This document shows, in pieces, positions 14,834 to 20,558 of a stretch of 20,558 bases of DNA (position 1 is its first letter; every line of letters begins with the position of its first letter). The notes beneath the pieces were generated by a model. It saw nothing but the letters and a program-made list of their open reading frames with translations. It was not told where the DNA came from and made no database searches. The position numbers and the translations under genes are program-made. The DNA lies in NCBI GenBank assembly GCA_963525745.1, contig CAURMH010000029.1, positions 1 through 20,558 of the forward strand. Direction: 5' to 3'. The DNA is from CAURMH01 sp963525745. GTDB taxonomy: Bacteria; Pseudomonadota; Gammaproteobacteria; Enterobacterales; Pasteurellaceae.

Positions 14834-16539
14834 CAGGTAAAAAACGTATTACAATTGATCCTATTACCCGCATTGAAGGTCACTTGCGTATTGATTGTGA
14901 AATTGAAAATGGCGTCGTCACTAACGCATGGTCGACAGGAACAATGTGGCGCGGCATGGAGAATATTGTAAAAGGGGCGGATCCTCGCGATGCTTGGATG
15001 ATCATGCAGCGTATTTGTGGTGTATGTACAACGGTGCACGCCATTATTAGCGTTCGCGCAGTTGAAGATGCTATCGGTGCTAAAGTGCCGGTAAACGCGC
15101 AATATATTCGTAATATGATCCTCGCTGCGCATAGTATCCACGATCATATTGTCCATTTTTATCAATTATCGGCGATGGACTGGGTTGATATAACTGATGC
15201 ACTTAATGCCGATCCTGAAAAAGCGGCCGATATGTTAAAAGGTATTTCGACTTGGGGTTTAAATAGTGCCAATGAATTTCGTAACGTCCAAGCGAAAATT
15301 AAAAAATTAGCCGACAGCGGCCAGCTTGGTATTTTTGCCAATGGCTATTTTGGTCATCCGGCGATGAAATTAACGCCAGAGGTCAACCTAATCGCGGTTG
15401 CCCACTATTTACAGGCGCTAGAATGTCAGCGTGATGCCAATCGGGTTGTCGCATTACTGGGCAGTAAAACACCGCATATTCAAAATTTAGCTATCGGCGG
15501 CGTGGCGAATCCAATTAACTTAGATTCTGCCGCCGTATTAAATCTCGAACGCTTAACATATGTTAAAGCCTGTATCGATCGTTTAAGTGACTTTATTAAT
15601 CAAGTTTATAAAGTGGATGCGGCTATTTTTGCCGCCTATTATCCTGAATGGCTATCATTAGGAAAAACATCCGGAAACTATTTGGCCGTGCCAGAGTACC
15701 CATTAGATGAAAATAATTCCAAATTTGCTTTAACCGGCGGATTTATCAAAAATTTTGACATGAATACTTACCGCCCGATTACTGCACAAAAGGACGATTT
15801 TGTTGTGAAAGGAATTAAAGAAAGCGGTAAACATGCTTGGTATGAAGACGATGAACCGCTGGAACCGTGGGTAGGTTTAACGCGTCCTAAATACACTGAA
15901 TGGGATGAGAACGGTAAATATTCGTGGGTTAAAGCACCGTCATTTTATAATGAAGTGGTTGAAGTGGGGCCGTTGGCCTACTTATTGGCGAACCTTGCTG
16001 CTAAAAATGAGGTTACTACAAAACATTTTAATGAACTAAAAGTCGTTTACGATAAATTGGCCGGGCGTTCATTAGAAATTAAAGATTTACACTCTACTTT
16101 GGGTCGAGTACTTTCCCGTTCGGTTCATTGTAGCGTACTAAATGATATTCTGGTCGAGCAGTGGCAACTACTTATCGATAATATCGGTAAAGGCGATACC
16201 ATCGCCTACTTAAAATCCGATATTCCGTCAACAGGAGAATTTAGAGGCGTTGGCTTCGGTGAAGTGCCTCGCGGTATGTTGTCGCATTGGGTTGTGATTA
16301 AAGACGGAAAAATCGAAAACTATCAGGCGGTTGTGCCGTCTACTTGGAATTCCGGCCCTCGCAATCAAAATGATGTCATGGGGCCGTATGAGCAAGCATT
16401 AATTGGAACGCCGGTTGCCGATCCGACTAAACCTCTCGAAGTAGTGCGCACAGTGCATTCTTTCGACCCTTGTATGTCTTGCGCGGTACACGTAGTTAAT
16501 ACGGAAACCGGTGAAACCACCCAGGTTAAGGTATTGTAA
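14830..16539 (+). CDS. hybC: Hydrogenase-2 large (catalytic) subunit precursor
   Basis: It carries the Ni-Fe(CN)2CO centre that splits H2. It has 569 residues (E. coli 567). The N-terminal L1 motif RICGVC (61-66) and the C-terminal DPCMSCAVH (546-554) give the four cysteine ligands C63, C66, C548 and C551. The 15 residues after H554 (VVNTETGETTQVKVL) form the extension that HybD removes after nickel insertion. There is no signal peptide, as expected for export piggy-backed on HybO. GGAG precedes the start in the hybB overlap, and the stop shares a TAATG junction with hybD. No uptake sequence was found in hybA, hybB or hybC. Confidence 0.97.
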   Translation: MTGKKRITIDPITRIEGHLRIDCEIENGVVTNAWSTGTMWRGMENIVKGADPRDAWMIMQRICGVCTTVHAIISVRAVEDAIGAKVPVNAQYIRNMILAAHSIHDHIVHFYQLSAMDWVDITDALNADPEKAADMLKGISTWGLNSANEFRNVQAKIKKLADSGQLGIFANGYFGHPAMKLTPEVNLIAVAHYLQALECQRDANRVVALLGSKTPHIQNLAIGGVANPINLDSAAVLNLERLTYVKACIDRLSDFINQVYKVDAAIFAAYYPEWLSLGKTSGNYLAVPEYPLDENNSKFALTGGFIKNFDMNTYRPITAQKDDFVVKGIKESGKHAWYEDDEPLEPWVGLTRPKYTEWDENGKYSWVKAPSFYNEVVEVGPLAYLLANLAAKNEVTTKHFNELKVVYDKLAGRSLEIKDLHSTLGRVLSRSVHCSVLNDILVEQWQLLIDNIGKGDTIAYLKSDIPSTGEFRGVGFGEVPRGMLSHWVVIKDGKIENYQAVVPSTWNSGPRNQNDVMGPYEQALIGTPVADPTKPLEVVRTVHSFDPCMSCAVHVVNTETGETTQVKVL

Positions 16540-17018
16540 TGAAGCCGTTAATTCTTGGTATCGGCAATATTTTATTAAGCGATGAAGGTGTTGGTGTCAG
16601 AGTAGTGCAGCACCTTGAAAAAAGTGCGGATTTTACACCGCACTTTGACATTGTTGACGGCGGTACCTGTGGTATGGAACTGTTAGATGTCTTAGCAAAT
16701 CGCGAATACGTTATTATTATTGACGCCATTATCGCAAATAAACAACCCGGTGAAATAGTTGTTCTGAAAGACGAGCAAGTTCCTGCATTATTTTCGCGTA
16801 AAATTTCGCCCCATCAACTCGGTATTTGCGATGTGCTTTCCGCCTTAAAATTAACCGACGAATATCCTAAACATCTCTGTTTAATTGGTATTCAACCGGC
16901 GTCTTTGGAGCCGCATATCGGCCTTACAGAGGCCCTAGAAAATATTTTGCCGTCCGTCTTCCAATGTCTATCTTGCCAGCTGCGCGAGTTTGGTCTCCCT
17001 TCTCCTAAGGTAAACTAA
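16539..17018 (+). CDS. hybD: Hydrogenase-2 maturation endopeptidase
   Basis: A cytoplasmic nickel-dependent-recognition protease that cleaves the C-terminal extension of the HybC precursor once nickel is inserted. The 159-residue protein (E. coli 164) has GIGNILLSDEGVGVRV at the N-terminus. The three metal-sensing residues of E. coli HybD are conserved as E16, D62 and H92 (the last in ISPHQLG). The start overlaps the hybC stop by one base (TAATG), indicating coupled translation of protease and substrate. A 9-base hairpin made of two uptake-type sequences lies near codons 28-36. Confidence 0.95.
   Translation: MKPLILGIGNILLSDEGVGVRVVQHLEKSADFTPHFDIVDGGTCGMELLDVLANREYVIIIDAIIANKQPGEIVVLKDEQVPALFSRKISPHQLGICDVLSALKLTDEYPKHLCLIGIQPASLEPHIGLTEALENILPSVFQCLSCQLREFGLPSPKVN
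16621..16646. repeat. Inverted pair of uptake sequences inside hybD
   Basis: AAAGTGCGG and CCGCACTTT form a perfect 9-base stem around the loop ATTTTACA. The right arm is part of a perfect uptake sequence (16637-16645, minus strand) and the left arm matches eight of nine bases (AAGTGCGGA). Such dyads normally act as terminators between genes; this one is within coding sequence and lacks a following T-run. Confidence 0.8.
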
Positions 17019-17023
17019 TTATC

Positions 17024-17530
17024 ATGTATCAACACAAAACAAATGAAAATTCGACCGCACTTTCCCAGCTGATAGAGGGGTATGCGGAAAATCCTGCCGG
17101 ATTATTTCGTGATGAGATGGAAAAAGTGTCTGAAAAAATGAAGGATTTGCCTTTTTATCGCGCCGATATCCCTTGTTTTTGCCCTAAATTTGTTCAATTT
17201 GAAAATCAATGGGTTGGTACCGTGTTAACGCCGTGGATGCTTAGCGTTTTGGTTTTACCGGGCCCTAGTCAACAATGGGCGTCACGTACGATAGGTGATA
17301 AAATCGCCCTTTCCATGCCTTATAAAAGGTTAAATTTTACGGTGAGCGCTTTAGATAATATTCCGCAATATTTAAGCTGTTCTCTTCAGTCTCCGCTTGA
17401 TGCCGGTTTGACGAAAGAACACGCGGTTCAATTGACAAAGGATTGTTTGACGATGGCGCTTTCTTTGCCCATGAAAAATACGACACTGGATCTTAATCGT
17501 CGAAATATTTTTGCTGCGATGGTAAAATAA
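17024..17530 (+). CDS. hybE: Hydrogenase-2 assembly chaperone HybE
   Basis: A cytoplasmic chaperone that in E. coli binds the HybO precursor and its partner, holding back Tat export until HybC is mature. The 168 residues (E. coli 162) show the family core FENQWVGTVLTPWMLSVLVL, then PGPSQQW, and NIPQYLSCSLQSPLD, with SLP near the end. The N-terminal 30 residues are variable, and one uptake sequence (17054, minus) encodes part of them. It follows hybD by 5 bases, with AAGG upstream as ribosome binding site. Confidence 0.93.
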   Translation: MYQHKTNENSTALSQLIEGYAENPAGLFRDEMEKVSEKMKDLPFYRADIPCFCPKFVQFENQWVGTVLTPWMLSVLVLPGPSQQWASRTIGDKIALSMPYKRLNFTVSALDNIPQYLSCSLQSPLDAGLTKEHAVQLTKDCLTMALSLPMKNTTLDLNRRNIFAAMVK

Positions 17531-17560
17531 GGACGTTTAAATTCAATAGGAAAATGTAAT

Positions 17561-17842
17561 ATGTGTTTAGGGGTTCCGGGGCAAATTATCCAAGTGGGCG
17601 ATTCTGAGTTGCAGCCGGCGATTGTTGATGTATGCGGCGTGCAGCGCGAAGTCAATATCTCATTAATTTGTGAAAATTCACCGGAGGATTTGCTGGGTAA
17701 GTGGGTTTTGGTGCACGTTGGATTTGCGATGAGCGTTATTGACGAGATTCAGGCAAAAGAAACACAAGAAGCCCTTATCTCAATGAGCCAGCTTGACCAT
17801 GAAGTGGATGACTTTAGTAGACTCAGCCGCAGTGCACCTTAA
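17561..17842 (+). CDS. hybG: HypC/HybG-family hydrogenase maturation chaperone
   Basis: A small chaperone that with HypD carries the Fe(CN)2CO group and delivers it to the large-subunit precursor. The conserved start MCLGVPGQII supplies the essential Cys2. VCGVQREVNISLIC and LGKWVLVHVGFAMSVIDE match HybG closely. It has 93 residues against 82 in E. coli HybG; the extra end (about 80-93) is polar and not recognised. It is placed 30 bases after hybE, with AGGA before the start. E. coli has hybF (a HypA homologue) in this spot; it is missing here, so nickel insertion must rely on a hypA elsewhere. Because no hypC is visible in the window it might serve other hydrogenases too, and hypC would be an alternative name. 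Confidence 0.9.
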   Translation: MCLGVPGQIIQVGDSELQPAIVDVCGVQREVNISLICENSPEDLLGKWVLVHVGFAMSVIDEIQAKETQEALISMSQLDHEVDDFSRLSRSAP

Positions 17843-17847
17843 AAGCA

Positions 17848-17876
17848 GATAGTAAAAAAGAGTAAAATTTTCTATC
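17848..17876. terminator. Weak stem-loop between convergent operons
   Basis: GATAG pairs with CTATC, and adjacent A and T runs can extend the stem imperfectly around a long loop. It sits in the 40-base gap between hybG and the converging ketosynthase-like gene. It may serve both directions, but the stem is short and AT-rich. Confidence 0.3.
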
Positions 17877-17882
17877 ACTTAG

Positions 17883-18512
17883 TTATCTTAATATATCGAC
17901 AATTTTCCGTTGTAGGAATTCTAAAAAGCCCTCGCCGGTTGGAATAGCTTGAATGAGGGAGCTTCTATTTAATAACGTTGAAATTTGAGAAACACGGCGA
18001 TTTCCAACCGCACTTTCAGCTTCTTTCGACATGACCCAAAAGCACGCCCCTTCTTGTTGTCCGTTGTCGTTCTCCAACACCCAACCGACCAGCGCGGATG
18101 GCATTTCTTGCTGTTCCAGATCCAGCAACGCCAACCGTAACGGTTGCCAAATGGTTTGCTGATTTACCGCCAAAAACAGCGAATTGCCATGAATTTGCAA
18201 GGTTTGCGCCAGTTGAAAGGTCGCCGCATTATTGATATTCGCCATAAAATCTAACGGGCTTGGCAGGTTTTGTGCCGTGAGTTGGCGGAACATTTTGTCG
18301 AATTTACCGGGTGAATTAAACGGTGAGCCGAGATAAATACCGCTTTTCTCCGTTAAATAAGGCTTGAGCGGTAATGCGCCTAGAAGAGCAAGTTGAGTGA
18401 AGCGGCTTAAACGACGGGCATCAACGCCATGTGCTTTGAGTTGTTGGCGCAAGGTTTTGTCGTCCATATCGTTACTGATGAACTGGTGGATTTGTCGGAT
18501 AAAGTAGCTCAT
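17883..18512 (-). CDS. Ketosynthase-like protein without active-site cysteine
   Basis: A 209-residue protein resembling the N-terminal half of beta-ketoacyl synthases (the Ketoacyl-synt_2 type found in aryl-polyene and related clusters). SGIYLGSPFNSPG (57-69) and PSPLDFMANINNAATFQLAQ (84-103) align with the N-terminal thiolase-fold region, and the SALVGWVLE stretch (139-147) with the later strand. At the nucleophile position the sequence reads LAVNQQT (114-120), with no cysteine, and there is no C-terminal half with catalytic histidines. It is therefore most likely a non-catalytic partner, possibly a chain-length factor, for the ketosynthase encoded just upstream, with which it shares an ATGA overlap (18509-18512). 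It is the last gene of the minus-strand operon. Function is inferred from fold similarity and context only. Confidence 0.7.
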   Translation of the reverse strand: MSYFIRQIHQFISNDMDDKTLRQQLKAHGVDARRLSRFTQLALLGALPLKPYLTEKSGIYLGSPFNSPGKFDKMFRQLTAQNLPSPLDFMANINNAATFQLAQTLQIHGNSLFLAVNQQTIWQPLRLALLDLEQQEMPSALVGWVLENDNGQQEGACFWVMSKEAESAVGNRRVSQISTLLNRSSLIQAIPTGEGFLEFLQRKIVDILR

Positions 18513-19495
18513 TTGTTTACCTCAAGCAGCCAAGCTATATTGCTTCCACCGAAACCTAAAAAATAATTTAAAAAACGACCGCACTTTTGCGGTTCGCTTT
18601 TCAATTGATTGAATAAAATGGCGCTTTCAAGCGCCCCACTTGCGCCAAGGGTGTGTCCCGTTTGGGTTTTTATGGAAAGCCATTGCGCATGTGGGAAAAT
18701 TTCTTGTAAAACCCGTAGTTCCATTTCATCGCTATTGCCGCCGACGCCATGGACTTTCACGCCGTCAATGTCGGCCGGCGTGAAATTGGCATTATTGAGG
18801 CAGGCATTAATCAGGTTACGCAATGCCGATTCACTGCTGTTGGTGAGATTTTCGTTATCGGTTAGCGTCGTGACGCCCACTATTTCGCAAGGCAATTGTG
18901 GATTCGGTTGAGTAGATAACGCCACACAGCCGATACCTTCGCCTAACACAATGCCCGTTGGGTTCGTGAGCGGCGAATATTGCGCTTCCTGTGATAACAA
19001 ATTCATCGCCTGAAAATGCTCGAACGTCAGACGATTAAACATCTCAAAGCCGATAACCAAGGCTTTTTCATACATGCCGCTTTTCAGCATTTTATAGGCA
19101 TACCCCATTGCTTGTGCGGAGGAGGTGCAAGAGGTGGCGAAACTGAACACCTCCGTTTGATAACGGGCACGTAAATCCTCGGCAATCACTGTCAGGCTAT
19201 GTTCTTTCGGCAATGGGAGATTGTGCGCCAGACGGGCTTCGCAATCGCTGATAACATAAGCGGTGGAACCGAGCAGAATGGGAATATGCTTCAACTTGCT
19301 TTTATTCCAGCCCGCCTGCTGTAAAGTGCGGTTGATTTCCACATCAAAATACGCGTAAAGCTGTTCAAGGGAAAGCAAAGGCTCCTCAAAAGCATTGAAG
19401 TACGGAAAACGGAGCGGTTGCCCCAACATATTGGAGGTGCGCAGCCCTAAACTGTCGGCAAACTTGGCGGAGGCAGCGTTGAGATAAATGTTCAT
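18509..19495 (-). CDS. Beta-ketoacyl-ACP synthase (type II FAS/PKS-like)
   Basis: A condensing enzyme that would extend an acyl chain on an acyl carrier protein. The 328-residue thiolase-fold protein keeps the full elongating-type triad: C123 in FATSCTSSAQAMG, H249 in VKVHGVGGNSDE and H281 in KTQTGHTLGASG, with K276 and the closing GFGGSN. It is about 80 residues shorter than FabF/FabB (about 410). It lacks much of the typical N-terminal region, so it is a divergent member and not the housekeeping enzyme. It lies between an acyl carrier protein (TGATG junction at 19495) and the cysteine-less paralogue. This fits an aryl-polyene-like or unusual lipid pathway. Two perfect uptake sequences lie within it (18578 and 19324), so it is not a very recent arrival. 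Confidence 0.82.
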   Translation of the reverse strand: MNIYLNAASAKFADSLGLRTSNMLGQPLRFPYFNAFEEPLLSLEQLYAYFDVEINRTLQQAGWNKSKLKHIPILLGSTAYVISDCEARLAHNLPLPKEHSLTVIAEDLRARYQTEVFSFATSCTSSAQAMGYAYKMLKSGMYEKALVIGFEMFNRLTFEHFQAMNLLSQEAQYSPLTNPTGIVLGEGIGCVALSTQPNPQLPCEIVGVTTLTDNENLTNSSESALRNLINACLNNANFTPADIDGVKVHGVGGNSDEMELRVLQEIFPHAQWLSIKTQTGHTLGASGALESAILFNQLKSEPQKCGRFLNYFLGFGGSNIAWLLEVNK

Positions 19496-19785
19496 CAGAC
19501 TTTTTGGTGCTGTTCGCGAATAAAGGCGGCAAGATCGCGCACGTTCATCATGTGTTTACGCACCATGCGATCGCCCTGCAAACGCACACCGAAATGGGCT
19601 TGCAAGGCCACGACAACCTGCAAAGCATCTAAAGAATCCAACTGAATGCGGCTTTGTTCGCCAAATAACGGTTCTTCGTCGCTGATTTCTGTCGGGTCAA
19701 ATTCATCTTTTTCCGTTTCTTGGATAATCAGTTTTTTGAGTTCCTGTTCTAATGCCGGATACTCCAGCGTGAAAAGATAAGCCAT
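19495..19785 (-). CDS. Acyl carrier protein
   Basis: A 96-residue carrier protein with the phosphopantetheine attachment motif LDSLDALQ, serine 51. Acidic helices flank it, with EKDEFDPTEISDEEPLFGE before the site, as in carrier proteins of secondary lipid and polyene clusters. It is longer at the N-terminus than the housekeeping AcpP (78 residues). Its start overlaps the permease stop (TAATG), and its stop overlaps the ketosynthase start (TGATG). It should hold the growing acyl chain for the adjacent ketosynthase; activation needs a phosphopantetheinyl transferase encoded elsewhere or outside the window. Confidence 0.9.
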   Translation of the reverse strand: MAYLFTLEYPALEQELKKLIIQETEKDEFDPTEISDEEPLFGEQSRIQLDSLDALQVVVALQAHFGVRLQGDRMVRKHMMNVRDLAAFIREQHQKV

Positions 19786-20558
19786 TAGAATCTCGCTTGT
19801 GTTGTCAATTGTCGTTGATAAATTAATGTGGCTAAAAGTAGCGTAACAATGCCGAAACCGCTTAACAAATAGATCGGTTGCTGAATTTGGCTAAGCGCGT
19901 AATGATTCAGCAATAAATTCTGAAAACCGCTTAATGCCCAGCCCATCGGGGAAAATTGCGCTACAGTTTGCATGATCTCCGGCATGACATAAACGGGCAC
20001 CATAATTCCCCCGATTGCCGCCATAATAATAATGCCGCCACCGCCCAATACTACGGCATGCTCGGTGGTACGCGCCAGCACGCTCACCAGCAAACCATAA
20101 CCCAACGCGGCAAGGCTAACGGCGCCGGATAGCACAAAATAAGGCAACCAATCGCCCGTTAACCCAAACGCCGGCATATCTAGCGCAGGCAATACAAAAT
20201 AACCGAGCGCCACCATGCCGACAAATTGCAGTTGGTTGATGAGGAAATACGGAATCAATTTGGCAACAATCTGGCTCCATGCAGAGGCGCGCGCCATGCG
20301 CAGACGGGTAAGCGTGTTGGTTTGTCGTTCCATCGCCATCACATTGGACAGGGGAATCATGATAAAGAACATGCCGAAAATCAGCCAGGCGGGCACGCTA
20401 TGTTGCACGGAATTCGGCTTAGAAACCTCTTTTCCTTGTCGATTCACATAAATTTCCTGCCATAAATCTTTTGTAAGATAATCGTTAATTTGGGCGAATT
20501 TGCTATCCAGTTCTTTATTGACTTTATTTTGAATCTCTTTGATTGGCTTGCGTTTGTT
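19785..20558 (-). CDS. ABC-2 type transporter permease, 5' end outside window
   Basis: The C-terminal 257 residues of an ABC-2 family membrane protein. The frame stays open to the right edge, so the true start lies beyond 20558; the GTG at 20445-20447 is internal. The visible N-terminal part, with QNKVNKELDSKFAQINDYL and VNRQGKEVSKPNSVQHSVPA, looks like the end of the extracytoplasmic loop typical of YadH/YhhJ-type exporters. Five hydrophobic segments follow. MERQTNTLTRLRMARAS between the first two matches the cytoplasmic coupling helix (ERxxGTLxRL-like). Such permeases pair with an ATP-binding protein, probably encoded just upstream outside the window. The one-base overlap with the carrier-protein gene suggests it exports the product of this pathway or a precursor; this is inferred from context. 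Confidence 0.85.
   Translation of the reverse strand, partial: NKRKPIKEIQNKVNKELDSKFAQINDYLTKDLWQEIYVNRQGKEVSKPNSVQHSVPAWLIFGMFFIMIPLSNVMAMERQTNTLTRLRMARASAWSQIVAKLIPYFLINQLQFVGMVALGYFVLPALDMPAFGLTGDWLPYFVLSGAVSLAALGYGLLVSVLARTTEHAVVLGGGGIIIMAAIGGIMVPVYVMPEIMQTVAQFSPMGWALSGFQNLLLNHYALSQIQQPIYLLSGFGIVTLLLATLIYQRQLTTQARF

Noticed and set aside
14707..15165. Minus-strand reading frame of 152 residues opposite the hybB end and hybC start
   Set aside because: It lies wholly antisense to two well-conserved hydrogenase genes, and the composition (many His, Asn, Thr) is that of a shadow frame.
20445..20447. GTG as start of the ABC-2 permease
   Set aside because: The frame is open upstream to the window edge and encodes plausible loop sequence, so the gene continues beyond 20558.
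1..20558. tRNA, rRNA, CRISPR array or prophage attachment site
   Set aside because: Read through by eye, no cloverleaf, rRNA signature, regularly spaced repeats or integrase with flanking direct repeats were seen; a covariance search was not possible.

Overview
The window looks like a chromosomal stretch from a Pasteurellaceae bacterium of the group carrying the Haemophilus influenzae-type DNA uptake signal sequence (USS). At least 20 perfect copies of the 9-mer AAGTGCGGT (either strand) were found by eye. The proteins closely resemble E. coli and H. influenzae relatives, and the DNA is moderately AT-rich. A fumarate-respiring, succinate-type member such as Basfia/Mannheimia, Actinobacillus succinogenes or Aggregatibacter would fit, but the species cannot be fixed from the sequence alone.

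Left to right: positions 1-455 hold the decayed right end of an IS3-family (IS150-like) insertion sequence. Next is ilvC on the minus strand (branched-chain amino acid synthesis), divergent from its LysR-type regulator ilvY. The shared control region has overlapping promoters and a perfect palindrome. From ilvY to tag (2154-8761) the plus-strand genes are packed tightly or overlap: ilvY, a RarD/EamA transporter, glpE, the ABC-F gene yheS, the zinc-ribbon gene yrdD, tsaC (t6A tRNA modification), aroE (shikimate pathway) and tag (3-methyladenine repair). lptD, the outer-membrane LPS translocon, follows with its own likely promoter and a clear terminator.

Positions 11465-17842 encode a complete structural operon for a hydrogenase-2 type uptake [NiFe] hydrogenase: hybO (small subunit), hybA (ferredoxin-like), hybB (membrane subunit), hybC (large subunit), hybD (maturation protease), hybE (chaperone) and hybG (HypC-type chaperone). 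hybF, which in E. coli sits between hybE and hybG, is absent. A near-consensus FNR box lies about 41 bases before the predicted transcription start, which implies induction without oxygen. The enzyme would oxidise H2 in the periplasm and feed electrons through HybA/HybB to quinone, probably for fumarate respiration.

Positions 17883-20558 hold a convergent minus-strand operon running off the right edge. Its genes overlap by 1-4 bases: an ABC-2 type permease (5' end outside the window), an acyl carrier protein, a ketosynthase with a full Cys-His-His site, and a ketosynthase-like protein without the cysteine. This resembles part of an aryl-polyene-like or type II fatty acid/polyketide pathway coupled to ABC export, and it is the least characterised part of the window.
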